64,000 nucleotides of DNA from Casuarina equisetifolia (GCA_028551475.1 CM052357.1:12881931-12945930), one strand, 5' to 3'. Counted from the stretch's first letter, positions 45,263-58,621 are shown. The notes: generated by a model from the sequence alone, not told the origin. A program made the numbers and translations.

Positions 45263-46433
45263 TGCTATCAACTCCACAGTAACTAGAATCGAGAAAACGT
45301 GGCACCCAGAATTGAAAGACAGAAGGAACAAGAAACCTGGGCGGTGACATTGATCATCGCTCGATGATACTGGGAACTCTCAAAAGTATATAGAGTAGAT
45401 ATATCTCATATTTTCTCTGCTTCTTTTGCATTTAATGAATCTAGCTATAAGGTCTTAGGATAGGTTTGCTCAAACTCCTTGGTGAAGGTCTTAGTGTTGG
45501 ACCATTAGGCATGTTTGCCTCCAGTGTTATCATCATTCTTTGAGGTCATATGTGGGTTAATGACACTATCATTTAGGTCTGATGTACATAATGAACACGC
45601 CTCATTTTCTGTAGCATAATTTCGGAAGGCCTTTACTAATCCTCCTTTAATTTTGGAATATTACAAGGAAAGCATCAGGTGTAATATTCCCTTCTGCACA
45701 ACTAGTTGATTAGTTTCCTGCTGCACAACTAGTTTCAAGGTTAGGCAGAGGCGTTTGGACACTGAAGAAGAGACAACGCAGGCCGAAGCAAAGGGCTGAA
45801 TGGCAGAATGTAATGGAAGGAGAAACGAGATGGAAAAATATTTCCCTGTTCGGGGCAAACCAGAACCCCTGGGCTCAGAGTATAGGTTTTTGTCTTGGAC
45901 CCTTGGAATTTCTCCGCTTTCATTGGGCTTATAAATTTTGCGCAGGCCGATCCATTGAAGTATGCATTGCATTTCTTGGACCTTTAATCCATTCCGTTGG
46001 ATCTCCTCCATCTGTTGCGAATCCAACTTGGTCTGCAGACACGAGAGCAAAATACTTAAATAATTTTTCTTCACGGGATGTGTGAAGGGACTTTTGCAGG
46101 GCTCCTTTCTCGTGAAACAATCAGAAACCACATGGGATAGATGTAAAAGAGGCGCGTGCCGTTAACACTCGAAGGAAGCTAAGAGCGGCAATCAGCAGGC
46201 ACCGTTGGCTTATACCGGGGTGGACATGCAACGGGTCGTAACACTACGATGGCTCTGTCCTCAACAAAGACGGTACTCTTTAACTGTTCTTGTACTCTTC
46301 AATTCCGTAATTCAGACGAAAAGGTAAAGGTCGAGTGACGTTAGTGCTAAGGACATGCGATGCAACACCCTTTTGTCTTCAAGATACCCCGAAAAACTTC
46401 TTTCTGCTACGGACATATAATGTGAGGTCTATT
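45263..46433. other. 3' UTR of the UVI4/OSD1-type gene and intergenic DNA
   Basis: The first 150-250 bp is the likely 3' UTR. 45700-46130 has a balanced composition and long frames on both strands, but none carries a known domain. No gene is called. Confidence 0.45.
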
Positions 46434-47160
46434 CTGATGGTAAATCCGGCTTCAATAATGCCCGAGGACCACACCACATCAAGTGTAACCCATTAATTCA
46501 TATAAGTCTAAATTCGTACTCCACCATATTTATAGCAGATTTTATGTATAAAATTATCCATGCATGGACAGGAACCCCTCTCCCAGTGGCGCCGGAATAT
46601 CATACCCATGAAATCTAAATGTCTATTTCATGGGGTATCACGGCTTCCATAATGTACATGGACCACACCGTGTAAGAACTGACCTCTACACATATTTAAA
46701 TCTAAATTTGTACGGGTTGAATACCTCACCAAATTCGTCCAGAATTTTATGGCTAAGTATGTTGTGCCGTGGACAAACAAAACACCTTTCCATGTCACCC
46801 GTGCAAAGATATAGCGAACCAATTCTAAACAATGCATCGAGGGTACGACTGCTTATTTTTATTAAGGGCCGAACAAGGAAATAGAACACTAGATTCCAGT
46901 AGTCGAATGAAATGTCGAACTCTTGTTGTTAGCTCACCTGGACCACCTTGTCATCCATCAGCCTCTTCGTCGTTGGATGAGACCTACCCTTAATGCAGCT
47001 TGGAGAGCTGTAGTATGACATATGTGATGACGAGAAATCATATCCCTTCCCTAACCGGCGCATTATATAATTCATGATTGACAAGATACATTTATTAAGT
47101 AATTTCAGATGGATTTTTCTTTTTTTTTCAGATGGATTCAGGTTTAATATTTACCAGGTC
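46434..47160 (+). repeat. upstream segment duplicated near both P450 genes (copy A)
   Basis: Shared blocks with 55598-56450, in the same order and orientation: CTTCAATAATGCCCGAGGACCACA, CATGGACA, CCATGAAATCTA, CAATTCTAAACAAT, TCATATCCCTTCCCTA and GATTGACAAGATACATTTA. Copy A lies ~1 kb upstream of P450 A. The shared DNA shows that the gene duplication included the 5' flank. Confidence 0.85.
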
Positions 47161-48022
47161 ATTTTCCTCTAACTAACTTACATCGACATGGCCACGGTCT
47201 GATGTAGGTTCAATAATCAATTTGCAATATATATGTATATATGAGAGTATAAATACTAATTAACATAAAGAGAGAAAGAAATTAACCCCTGGACAGCATA
47301 CTTTTACCAAATTTACGAGTACAAAAATTTGAATAGTTTTCAAATAATCATAAAATAAGCACACATTGCTTAAAATAAAAATTACTTGTAATCACGTACA
47401 TTAAACGTAAAAAATAAACAAAATTCTGTATTGTAGTTGATGTTCAGCATTTTGATCAATTCATAAAAAATTCTATACCTAAAAATAATGCTTTAAATTT
47501 TTTTAGGTTGAATAATATTTTTGAATGGGAACTAAGTGATTTGGGAGCTCACATAGAAAGTCCAACAGTTACAATATCTTTATTAAAAGTTTTAAGACAT
47601 CATTCCAAAAGCTCGAGGCTCGTATTCAATAAATACTTCATTCATTGAAAAATAATAAAAAAAAATCAGTAATTAGTTTAGATCCCACTAAATGCTACAA
47701 AATCCACTTGAAAAAGGATACAAAAATGTAAGATGTTGTTACTAACAAATTAATGATGATCAATGCTGTAATGCCCTGGGAGTTAGTTCATCTGCTTATT
47801 TTCCTCTATGTTATTCTAGAGCCACGCTTTCACCAAAACGAAGATGATTATTTGCTGGGGTTCATGATCTTCTTTGAAGCATCTTCAAGTGATCCTGCGA
47901 CCAAAAGACAAACCGCAACCGTTTAACAGAGTCAACATCCAAATCACAAAAAGAAGTGTAGTTAGAAAGTGTTTTCAAAAAATGGTTGCTCCAAATAAAT
48001 AGTTTTCGTGTCCCTGCACAGG

Positions 48023-48030
48023 CTATATAA
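48023..48030 (+). promoter_or_regulatory. TATA box of P450 A
   Basis: CTATATAA lies 83 bp before the start codon at 48113, a normal distance for a plant gene with a ~50-bp leader. Confidence 0.7.
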
Positions 48031-48112
48031 CCGTGTAGATTACATATTCATTTCTCAATTGCAGGCATAGTTGAGAACAAAATCGTTTTCCGATTTATCC
48101 TGAGCACAGACC

Positions 48113-50366
48113 ATGGCCACCCTTGGTTTCGACTTATTGTACTACTTTCCCTTCTTCATCTGGTTCGGCATTGCTCTACTCGTACACTCCTTTGTCAAAT
48201 CTCGCTTAAAAGCGCAGCCGGTGATCAAAAACCCTCCCAGCCCTCCAGCCCTACCCTTCATTGGCCACCTCCATCTAATCGGATCTGTCCTACCCAAGTC
48301 CTTCCAAACCCTAGCCCGCCGCTACGGCCCTCTTATGCTGATCCGCATGGGCGCCTCAACATGCGTCGTAGTTTCCAGTGCCGCTGTTGCCAAAGAAATC
48401 TTTAAGACCCAGGAACTCAACTTCTCTTCCCGGCCGGAATTCGGTTCTTCCGAGTACTTCATTTATCGGGGGTCCCGGTTTGTCCTGGCTCAGTATGGAG
48501 ATTACTGGCGGTTCATGAAGAAGCTCTGCATGACTAGGCTTCTTGCAGTCCCACAGCTCGACCACACCGTTGATATCCGGGAGCAAGAGGTTGAGAAGCT
48601 TGTGGAAAGGATAACGCAGAGTTCGAGAGAAGGAAAACCATGCAATTTGAATAGCGAGCTTACTAAGTTGACAAATAACACGATATGTAGGCTGGCAATG
48701 AGCACGCGGTGCTCTGGGGGTGAGAATGAGGCTGAGCAGATACGTAAGTTGGTTAAGACGTGTTTGACGCTGGCAGGGAAGGTAAGCGTGGGAGATGTGT
48801 TGGGTCCTCTGAAGATTTTGGATTTCTCTGGAAATGGGAAAAAGCTTGCGTCAGCGTTGCAGGGGTTTGATGAGTTGGTTGAAAGGATCATGAAGGAACA
48901 TGAAGCAAAGGTGGTAGACGGTGGAGCAGGAGATCGAAAGACAGATATATTGGATATATTGTTGGAGACATATGGAGACCCCATTGCTGAACTGAAGATA
49001 TCTAAAAAAGACATCAAGTCCTTCTTGCTTGTGAGTTCGTACACCTAGCAATATGGCTTACGGTTTGCTTTACTCCAACTCATGACTATGTTCTATGAAT
49101 TAATAACAACTAAAACTTCTTTTGGACATTCTCTGGCCTATATTGAATTAGACACAAGAATTCCCCTTATTTATAACTATAAAGCATGAAGTTAATTATT
49201 TGTGCTTGATTAAAGTAAAAGAACTAATAAGATTCTTCCCCTTTTTCACGTTACACACTCAATATACACTAAGAAAAAGGAAAAAAAGATTTCATAAGTT
49301 GTAGCATCATTATTTTTACCTTGTTGTGGTCGTTATTATTGTTGTTATTAATTTTGTAGTTAACATTTATTATTGTTTTTGTTGTTGTTATATAGTTGTT
49401 ATTATCAATAATACAATAATCACTTTGGTTTTCTTGGTATTATTGTTCTAATGCTATAATCATTGTTAAAATTGCTATTTGCAAATCTACACTCAATATA
49501 AACTGAGAAAGAGAGGAAAAAAAAAAGATTTCATAGGTCGTAGCATCATTATTTTTACTTTGTTGTTGTCATTATTATTGTTGTTATTAATTTTGTAGTT
49601 AACATTTATTGTTGTTTTTGTTGTTGTTATTATCAATAGTCCAATAATCACCTTGGTTTTATTGGTACTATTGTTCTAATGCTATAATCACTGTTAAAAT
49701 TGCTATTTGCTAATCTTTAAAGTGGCTTAGGATGTTTTCATGGCGGGTACTGATACATCATCAGCAGCCATGCAATGGACCATGGGAGAGCTCATCAACC
49801 ATCCTAAGGCATTCAAGAAGCTTCGGGAGGAGATCAATTTGGTCGTGGGACCGAACAGGCTTGTCAAAGAATCAGACATGCCAAATCTCCCTTATTTACG
49901 AGCAGTCATCAGGGAAACCCTAAGACTTCATCCTTCGGCACCATTAATCATAAGAGAATGTGCTGAAGATTGCAAGGTCAACGGCTGCATTGTTAAGGCT
50001 AAAACTCGGATGCTAGTTAACGTCTATACCATCATGCGTGACCCAGATTTATGGACAGACGCCGAGAAGTTCATACCGGAAAGGTTTATGGAAAGCTCGG
50101 GCGAAAGAATCGGTGAGCATCAGATGGAGTTTAAGGGCCAGAATTTTCGTTATCTTCCATTTGGTAGCGGAAGGAGAGGATGCCCTGGTGCATCGCTTGC
50201 TATGTTGGTGATGCACCCGGCTGTCGCAGCCTTGGTCCAACGCTTTGATTGGAAAGTGGCAGATGGGGAGAAGGTTGATTTGACTCAAGGGTCAGGTTTT
50301 GCTGCTGAAATGGCAAAACCACTCGTTTGTCATGCTATTCCTACTCAGTCTGGTCTAATTGGGTAG
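48113..50366 (+). CDS. cytochrome P450, CYP93-like (clan 71), copy A
   Basis: Exon 1 is 48113-49030 (306 codons), the intron is 49031-49730, and exon 2 is 49731-50366, giving 517 residues. It has an N-terminal membrane anchor (residues ~8-28, hydrophobic), the proline-rich hinge PPSPPALPFIGH (42-53), WRFMKKLCMTRLL in helix C, the I-helix AGTDTS (311-316), ExxR as ETLR (368-371), PERF (422-425) and the haem loop FGSGRRGCPG (450-459) with Cys457. These are all the residues needed for an ER-bound haem monooxygenase fed by a P450 reductase. The single phase-0 intron position is the standard one for A-type plant P450s. Resemblance is to CYP93 enzymes, which act on flavonoids and related compounds; the substrate is unknown. 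Confidence 0.93.
49255..49716 (+). repeat. tandem duplication inside the intron of P450 A
   Basis: Unit 1 is 49255-49488 (234 bp) and unit 2 is 49489-49716 (228 bp). Both run from ACACTCAATAT through a GATTTCATA, GTAGCATCATTATTTTTAC and TTATTATTGTTGTTATTAAT core to AATTGCTATTTGC(A/T)AATCT. The match is roughly 90% by eye. Unit 2 ends 14 bp before exon 2. The intron of P450 B lacks this repeat. Confidence 0.92.
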
Positions 50367-52009
50367 CTAGTTGCGTTGGAGTGAAGGTCGTCAAGTGGGT
50401 AAGGCGACGATATGCAGAATTTGTGAGGTTTAATGGGTTCGAGTTTGAATGCTTCATTTCAGATTTACTTTTATCGCATCTACCTCTTTGCAAGAAAAGT
50501 GTGTTAATGGTCACGTACCTAAATTTGTATTATGAGTCATGTATCGTGTTATGATATCTTTAAATGTTTTGTGTGCAACATTTTCAATTGTATGTTTGAA
50601 GGTAGTTAACTTTTCTTTTTGGTTATGATATTTAAGAGCACTCCTGCCAGAGTTCGGGTGCTTCGACCATCCTTCCATACAACATGCACTTGCAACGGCC
50701 TCTAGCCACCACCAAAATTACAACCTTGAGAACTCTTAATCGGCCATATTTTAAATGGGTTGAACCATTACGCACAACAGAGAACATTTTAATTAAACAT
50801 GCTGCATATGTTACTTCTGCCCTTTATTGTCAGCAAAGTAAATAAATGAAAAAAAAAATCATTGGCCAAACTCGTTAAGACATTATGCCATGCACCCTGC
50901 ATTATAGTTTTGTAAGTGCATATTAAAACAAAATTGTTCCGCTTTTGAATAATGTGTCCAGGACTTCAACACCAGTATTATTTCTACAAATGAAGTTCTT
51001 AGTTTTTTTTTAAGGAAGATTATCGTGGTGGCTTAGCTCATCTTTTTTACGTTCAGATAATTGAGGATAAATTGAATTTAAACCACGAGGTAACATAATT
51101 TCATGGGTACATATTGAAGGAGCCTGTACCAGTTAGGGGAAGCCCTAACCCTTACGTTGTTGCTTTTGAAGAAGGCTTTAACTCATTTTAGCTTGTTGAA
51201 ATCCATCAATTTTTATTTAGTTTGGCATTTGTAATTACTTGCATCTTCGGCAGGAATCAGATACTTTAGTCACGCCCTAAAACTTTGTCCTGATCCGCAA
51301 ATTGTTCAGCGTATACTTCTCGAGCAAGACTGATAGCAAATGCTACTAACTATTATTAAAAAACCTAAAGTTAAACTCAAGGCCTAGTTCATAAGTTAAT
51401 AAGACATTTTTTTTTTAGATTTAAACTTTATCCATAGTAACTTTTCAATGTTAAATTTTCTTGCTCAACAGTTTCTTGCATACCAAGTATAGTTTAAAAG
51501 GATTCAAATTTAATGAGGGTTGGAATGGATAAACTTGGGTTCTAATATTAAGTTAGATTGTCTAAAATTTAATTCAAATTTACTTATGAATTGGGAGGAT
51601 ATTTTGATATTTAAATATTATCCAAGGATTACATATTTTTAATGTGGAATTTTCATACTTGATAACCATTTTTGTTTTTCTCCTAAACTATCAAAACTTT
51701 CAATATGGTATTCTATTCAAGCTAATACATTTATGAGATCATAAGTTTCTACATCTATGTGAAGTAAAGATTCCGCACCAAATTCAAGAGTGGCCTTATA
51801 GAAGTTTATGCATACATATCTCCGTATTATTGTATGTACTTATCTCCCTTTTCTTCTTTAAATGTATACTACTTGCTAGTGGTACATACTAACTCTTACA
51901 TAGTCAGTCTTAGGGTTTCTATTTTCTAGAAGAAAATCTAATAATAAGAAATCTTTGTAACACTAAATGTATTATACTAAAATATGATAGTACTAGTTGG
52001 TCTTATGTA
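50367..52009. other. 3' flank of P450 A and AT-rich intergenic DNA
   Basis: The first ~200 bp is the probable 3' UTR. I recognise no gene or mobile element in the rest; frames are short and AT-driven. Confidence 0.45.
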
Positions 52010-54427
52010 GAAGCATCCGTTAAAGTATAAAGGTAATAAGATTGTAGTCATTGCAAATGATGAAGATCTTTTGATAGCTCATATTGGTCAAGCTATATGC
52101 AAGTCATGGGCTAAACCACAAGAAGTAAAATTTGATAATGTATACCATGTTTCGTGTATGAAAAAGAATTTAATATATGTGATTCAATTAATTGATTTAG
52201 GGAATTATATTTTATTTAGTTGAAATGATGTAAACGTTTATGAGCATAGCGGGATGAAGATTGAAGTCCATATATGTATTATCTACTAAAGAAGCATATG
52301 TTGACAAGATTTAAAAGAGTGAGACAATAGACATATGACATGCACATTTGCATCATGTTGGGTATAGTAAATTAAAGACAATCATGAACAATATAATGAT
52401 AAAATGAATACCCAAGTTAGAGGTAAGCTCAAACTCTACTTGTGCTAGTTGTCAATTTAGGAAGGCCCATCAGCTCACATTTAGTGAAAGAAGATTCCAA
52501 GCTTAGGAACCATTGGAACTAGTTCACTATTTGGACGAGTAAAGCAAAAATCAATTGGTGGAAAGTAATACATGGTGAATTTTATTGATGATTTCCCTAG
52601 GTTCACTAGGTTTATTTTTTAAGTAAAAAATAAGAAGTATTTCATGTGTTATTGAATTTATAGAAAAGGTAGAAAATGAAATTAGACATAAGATTCAATA
52701 TTTACGTATAGATAATGGTGAAGAATATACTTAAGATGAATTTTTATCATATTTTTAATTAAATAAAATTCAATGATAACTTAACACCATGGCAAAATGG
52801 AATTACTAATGGAAAGAACAAGTATTTAGTTGAAGTATGTAAAATTATGGTGCACAACAAAAATGAACTTGTAGCTTTTTAGGTACAAGGCACATGTGGA
52901 TAGCTACTTGCTTCATTAACCATTTACCTTAAGGGCTTGAAAATTTTTCTCTTTTAGAGGATTGCTAAATTGCAAACTGCAAGTTATTTTTAAGTATTTA
53001 GATGTGTATGCCATGTGTTCATTTCAAGTCCATTACATGGAAAATTGGATAAAAAGGCAATTCGGTGTATCTTTGTTGAATATGATCAAGAAAAAAAAAG
53101 GATAGATGTGTTGTGATATGGTATTCAATTAGTGTTATATTTCTTGTTGTGTAGTATTTGATGAAGTATAATCGTAGTGGCCTATAAAACATTTATAAGT
53201 TGATTATAGAAGCAATGAAAATGAAAAACTAAGTGAAGACATCGTAATGAAAGAGGATGATTATGTGGATAGTCTTAAAAAAAACTAATTTAGGTGTTAC
53301 ATCTAAGAACCTACAAATCTATGGCATATTATGATTTCTTTAGTTAGAATGTGAGAAGAGGACAAATAAAGTTAGTTGGAGGAGTAGATCTATTACAATT
53401 AGGCAATTGAACTTTAAGTTTGTTGATACTAGTCTTAGCTATTGAGAATCTTGAGATTGAGTCAAAAACTTTTAAAGAAGCATATATTAAAAAGAAGTGG
53501 CGAAAAGCAATGGAGGAAGGGTTATGGCTTTGAAATAGAGTCAAATGTAGGAGTTAGTTCTAAAACCAAATGATGTAAAACCTATCTCATGTGAGTGAGT
53601 CTTTAAGTTAAAAAAGAGAAATGATGGCTTTATTGAAAGATACAAGGCACACTTGGTTGCTCAGAGCTTTTCTAAAAAATATGGCTTGAACTATGAAGAG
53701 ACTTTTAGTCTTGTTGCAAAGATTATGAGTATAAGGACATTGTTGACAATTACTGCTAATAAATGGTGAAAATTGTGACAAATGAATGTTAAAAATACTT
53801 TTCAGGCATGAAGAGTTAGATAGAAAAATATAAATGTAGCAACTGGAGGGGATTTGAGGAGTATGGAGAAAAGAGATATATTTGTAAGTTGAAGAAAGCA
53901 TTGTATAGCTTGAAACAAGCTCTTACAACTTGGTATAGAACGATATTAGAATATCTTTAGCAAATTGGTTATTTAGTTACATATGTAGACATAAGTCTTT
54001 TTATGAAAATTTAAAACAACAAAATCTCAATCATTCTAATTTACAATGGTATTTTTATAATAACTAGGAATGATGATTTGGGAAATCAACAAGCTAGAGA
54101 AAACTTACTTGCTCATTTCCAAATGAAAGAGCTTAAGGAGTTGAAATATTTTTAGGATATGATTTAGTTTGAACTAGGAATGGTTTCTTTTTAAGTTAAC
54201 AAAAATATGTAGAAGATTTGTTGGAAAAGTATGGAATAAAAAATTGTGTCACAATCAATATATAAGTTGAGCCCAAAATTAAGCTATTAAATAAAGATGA
54301 AGAATTACAAGAGCTTACCATGTACAGTAAATTAGTTGACAACTTGAGCTATTTAACAACAAAGCCATATATTGTAGTTGCAATTGGATTAATAATTTGA
54401 TCTATGCATAACCTTTGAAACTGTTAG

Positions 54428-54892
54428 TTGCAAGCTAAACAACATGTACTACAATATGTCAAAGGAACAATTGATCTTGTGCTATTATATAAAAAGGGTA
54501 AGTGCAATTTGGTTGGATATTGTGATGCTGCCATAGATAAAAACAATAGAAGATCAACAATTAGATATTCATTTAATCATGGTTCAACCACTGTTTCTTG
54601 GTGCAATCTAAGACAACCAAATATTTTTCTATCTACAACAAAAGCTAAATACATGTTAAAAATAATGGCAACACAAATAGGTACATGGTTAATATAGTTG
54701 TTGGATGATATTTGTTTGCTTGAAAGTGAACTAATGCAAATATTTTGTGTTGATTTGTCTACCATAAAAGTAGTCAAAAATCCAAAGTATCATATAAGAA
54801 CCAAACACATAGAAATTCACTATCACTTTGTTAGGGAGAAGGTTCTTCAAGGTGAAATTGATCTACATTCATTGAAAACAAGTAAATAAGTT
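54428..54892 (+). pseudogene. copia RNase H relic
   Basis: 54428-54697 reads LQYVKGTIDLVLLYKKGK, then LVGYCDAAIDKNNRRSTIRY and SWCNLRQPNIFLSTTKAKYM. After a TAG at 54695 the same frame continues with LLDDICLLE ... HIEIHYHFVREKVLQGEIDL to 54889. These are the standard copia RNase H blocks, but the acidic catalytic residues are partly changed (for example AKYM in place of AEYM). Non-functional. Confidence 0.85.
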
Positions 54893-55002
54893 ACTGAGAT
54901 ATTTACTTAGGCCTTGAGTCCTCCTATGTTTAGAAAGCACAAAAAATGCTTGGATTGGTAAACAAAGGATCATTAAATAAAGTTGATGTTAAGTGGGAGA
55001 AT

Positions 55003-55378
55003 TGAAGGGCCCAACATCAAGACTTGGCCCAATGAAGTGCTTGACCTAGCCCATGTAATAAAAGTTTGTCTCTTGTTTATGTGGTGTGTTAGGGTTTGTC
55101 TTTTTAGTTTTGTAAGTGTGGCAGCCACCATAGTCTTTTTTTGTGTGTGAAGAACTATGAGTCCATGTGTCGTGTGTCAGTTATTAAGTGTGAAAAGTTT
55201 TTGTATTTATTTTAACCACACTTGAGGTTAGTCTATTTTGGTTTCTTTTGTTATTTTTCTTGCTTGATTTGGTAGTGTTGTATTTCTTGATACTTGTTTG
55301 TGAATCTTGTGGTGATTTGGGAGTAGAAATTTGTTTCAAGCAATGCCTCGTAACACTAGAACTGCTGTATCCCTAACA
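55003..55378 (+). repeat. 3' LTR of the decayed copia element
   Basis: About 376 bp, starting TGAAGGGCCCAACATC directly after the polypurine tract. It probably ends at CCCTAACA (55378). No partner LTR was found. The right end is an estimate. Confidence 0.6.
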
Positions 55379-55597
55379 AGTATAGTATCTTAATTGTCTA
55401 CGTCAAAATTTCTCCCCGTACAATCAATATACTTAATTAGGCAACCATCGTCAACTTATAAGCCTCCAAGAACTTAGATGTAACTTTCTTTTGTTTTCAA
55501 GATACAATAGAAAATAACTTAAGAAAAAAAAAAGACGCTAGAAAATTAGTTTTTTCTCCTATGGATATACAATAATCTCTAATGATTTTTAGGTCAG

Positions 55598-56450
55598 CGA
55601 TGATGGTAAACCGGCTTCAATAATGCCCGAGGACCACAGTACTTCACTGCAAGAGCCAATCCATAAATACATGTAAATCCCGATTCGCATGCCACTTGAG
55701 GGCTCCACGATATTTATGAGAGACTTTATGCATGAATTATCCCAGCATGGACAAAAGCAAAACTTCAAGTGGCCATGAAATCTAGTCGTCTGTATCGTGG
55801 CCGAGACCACGGCTTCAATAATGCACTAGGACCACAACAATAAGAATAGATCTATACGTATATATAACTCTAGATTAGTACAATCGAAGACATCAGCAAT
55901 GCATAAATTATCCCAGCATGGACAAAAGCATAAATTCAAGTGGCCATGAAATCTAGTTGCCTGTATCGTGGTCGAGACCATGGTTCAATAACAAACTAGG
56001 ACCACACCAATAAGAATAGAGCTATATGTATATATAACTCTAAATCAGTACAATCGAAGACCTCAGCAAATTTATCCAAGATCTAAAGGCTAAATTTGTG
56101 GTCCATGGACAAAGAGATAACACCTTTCAAACAGATCCGGACACAATCAATTCTAAACAATCAATAAGGAGTCCAAATGTTCCTCTCTTCTTTGGCTTAG
56201 AACTCCGTGCAGTCATTCGAATGATACATATAACTCAGTCCCTGCTTACCCGCACCACCATGTCTTCAGTAAACTTGTGCGTCACCGCAGAAGTCGGATA
56301 AAAACCTTCTCTTAATGCAGCTTGAAAAATGGATTATGACTTGAGGGATGGTGACGAATCCTATCCCTTCCCTATCCAGGGCTGTATATAATTCAAGATT
56401 GACAAGATACATTTAATAAGTGGTTTCAGATGGATACAGATGTTTAATTA
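55598..56450 (+). repeat. upstream segment duplicated near both P450 genes (copy B)
   Basis: Collinear with 46434-47160 (see the shared blocks noted there). It lies 2.2-3.1 kb upstream of P450 B and just upstream of the P450 relic at 57563, so it may originally have been the 5' flank of the relic rather than of P450 B. It is longer than copy A because of the internal duplication at 55735-56069. Confidence 0.85.
55735..56069 (+). repeat. tandem duplication of ~170 bp within copy B
   Basis: Unit 1 is 55735-55905 and unit 2 is 55906-56069. Both contain AATTATCCCAGCATGGACAA, CAAGTGGCCATGAAATCTAG, CTGTATCGTGG and CAATCGAAGAC, with about 90% identity by eye. Copy A has a single version of this unit. 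Confidence 0.9.
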
Positions 56451-57562
56451 TTGATCTAATCATTTTCTTTTTATATAAGATGGAAATCGGCATGGACACA
56501 GTAAAATTATTTATTTAAATGGTTTGATATAGTCCAAATAGTAAATAGAAATACCATTTTTAATAATTAGTTTATGAAAAGAGATAATGTAATATTAACA
56601 AATACATATCAATGTCAAGTTTAATTAACAAGTACAAGAGGAAAAAACAGAAAAAGAAAACAGTTGAATATGTATGGAAAATAGAAGCTTAGTGACTTGT
56701 GGTCACATACATGAAACATGAAACAAAAAAGAATTCGAATTGTATGTCTGGATAAAACATCTTAATCAACTAAAAAAAAAAAACCATCCTTACAAATATT
56801 TTTTGATTTTCTTTTAAGTTGAGTAACACTAAGAAGTTTGAAACTTTAAGTTGATTAGGAAGCACATACAGAAAAAGTGATTTTTTTTTTCTAATATTCT
56901 CATGAAAAGTTTTAAGAGGTTCAAATTGAACTGGTTCTCACTCCTTAGAAGCAACTTGTTTATAATGCATACTCCTAAATATTCAGTCATCATAAAATAA
57001 GAAAACCAGTAACAACTCTAGATCTACTAAAGGCTATAAACCCATTGGCAAAACTGTGAATCCATAAGGTGAGAATGCGAAAACCTCTAAGATGTTGTCA
57101 GTAATAACTAAAGAATTTTCCTATAATATATTCTTAGCCTAATTAACTTGGGAAAAGCATATAGATTTGTTAACTTATTTTTCCTATATATTATTCGTAA
57201 GACTTGCTTCCACCAAAATAGATTATCAAGAATTCAATGTTGATTGTTTGCTAGCTTTCGTGACCTTCTGCTATGCTTCTTCCAAGTGATTTAGGGACAC
57301 CGCATAATCCTCCGACCAAAAAAGACAAAGCGTGAAAATTTAACAGAGTACAAAAAACAAAAGCAGGAAGTTTACAATCCAATTGGCTCCTTGTAGTATC
57401 TACTACTTTTAGTACGCATATACTATTTAGTGTGTCTTTGTGTTCATTACCAAGCTGATCCTAAAGAGATTCTTGTTAATTCTGTTAGAAGAATCTTTCA
57501 TTATCTCAAACACATTCCCAAGTTAATTATATGGTATCGTAGATAGTCATCTTTCATGTGCT

Positions 57563-57870
57563 AGGATCTATTTATGGCAAGCATTTGTACTTCATCGGCG
57601 TCAATACAATGGGCCATGGCCGGGATGATCACGCAGCCTGGGTATTTGAGAGGCTTAGAGATGAGATTGCATGCTTGTGGGTACAGAAGGCTAGTCAAAG
57701 GACCGGACGGTCCAAACTTTCTTTACTGGCTAGCAATTGTGAAGAAAACCAAAAGACTGGCGTTCTACCTAGCCCCTCACCATCAGAGACAATAAACCGA
57801 GGGTCTTCAAGATCTATGGGTTTACCGTAAAAGCTGACACCAAAATGATGATCAATGCCACTTCCTCTTG
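57563..57870 (+). pseudogene. P450 exon-2 relic (third gene copy)
   Basis: The sequence is homologous to the start of exon 2 of the P450 genes and is preceded by an acceptor-like GTGCTAG. Through frame shifts it reads DLFMA, TSSASIQWAMA (I-helix), RRLVKG near the VVGxxRLVKESD block, and IYGFTVKADTKMMINA, which matches the region before the K-helix meander. No exon 1, ExxR region or haem loop remains. It is a truncated, non-functional member of the cluster. Confidence 0.88.
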
Positions 57871-58612
57871 TGTGTTATTCAAGTATTCGTTCCGGTCCAT
57901 CTTAACAAAGTTTCCAGTACATGTGGCTTAATTTTTGCAGTGATGGTGATTTTTGTCCGATAACTCATCCTAGTCTTCAAGATATATGGCTTTCCTCTCA
58001 ATTTATATAATTTTTTTGGAGATAAATAAGCATCAGTTAAAACATATTTCCAAGAATGCGAGTCCTATGGGGTGACCTGAGTAAGAACAAACCGATCAGG
58101 GAAGAATTTAAGGTACCACAAACAAAAAGATGGAAAAAAAAAGGAACGAGGGACCTAAGAGTAAAAAATATCAGGTTAAAAATATTCCAAGACTTAAATT
58201 CAATTATTATCTTTAGTAATGGGTAGTCCGTGCAAATAATGGAGTTTGTTAAGCAAGGGGCCAAGAAAACTTAGAAATGCATAAATGGTTGATAAGTGAC
58301 ATGGAATATGTCGTAGGTGCGCCAGCCGATGCATTTGTTTTTTACGGCACTCGTATCGACGCACTGTGGGGATCATATCTAATCAACAGAAAAATAATTG
58401 AATGAAAAGCAAACATATAATAAATTTTCCAGGAGAGAATAATAACAAAAACTTAAGAAATAAAGAATTGCTAGAAGCTGAAAGAGTAGTAGAATGAATC
58501 AGTCTCATATGTCCTTATTTTTCATAAACTATTATTGAGTAGGGGACCAATTCTTTTCAGAAGCAACCTGCGTTTTGTATACACTTTATTTGCATGGTAG
58601 TTCTCATGAACT

Positions 58613-58621
58613 CTATATATA
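58613..58621 (+). promoter_or_regulatory. TATA box of P450 B
   Basis: CTATATATA lies 88 bp before the start codon at 58701, nearly the same spacing as in P450 A. Confidence 0.7.

Larger units (their letters stand above)
52010..55378 (+). mobile_element. decayed Ty1/copia element between the two P450 genes
   Basis: In order on +: protease/GAG-pre-integrase traces at 52010-52500, integrase traces at 52540-52980 (a VNFIDDFPRFTRF text), RT at 53600-54420 (a YKLKKALYSLKQALTTWY text at ~53880), RNase H at 54428-54892, a polypurine tract AAGTGGGAGAAT at 54991-55002, and the 3' LTR. The frame is broken by very many stops. The 5' LTR and gag are missing or unrecognisable. It is the oldest-looking copia here. 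Confidence 0.82.

Noticed and set aside
45661..46131. A 156-codon minus-strand frame downstream of the UVI4/OSD1-type gene.
   Set aside because: No domain, no splice or start context, and overlapping open frames on both strands in a region of balanced composition.
57558..57830. A 90-codon open frame as a small gene.
   Set aside because: It is a frame through a P450 exon-2 relic; the P450 text is spread over several frames.
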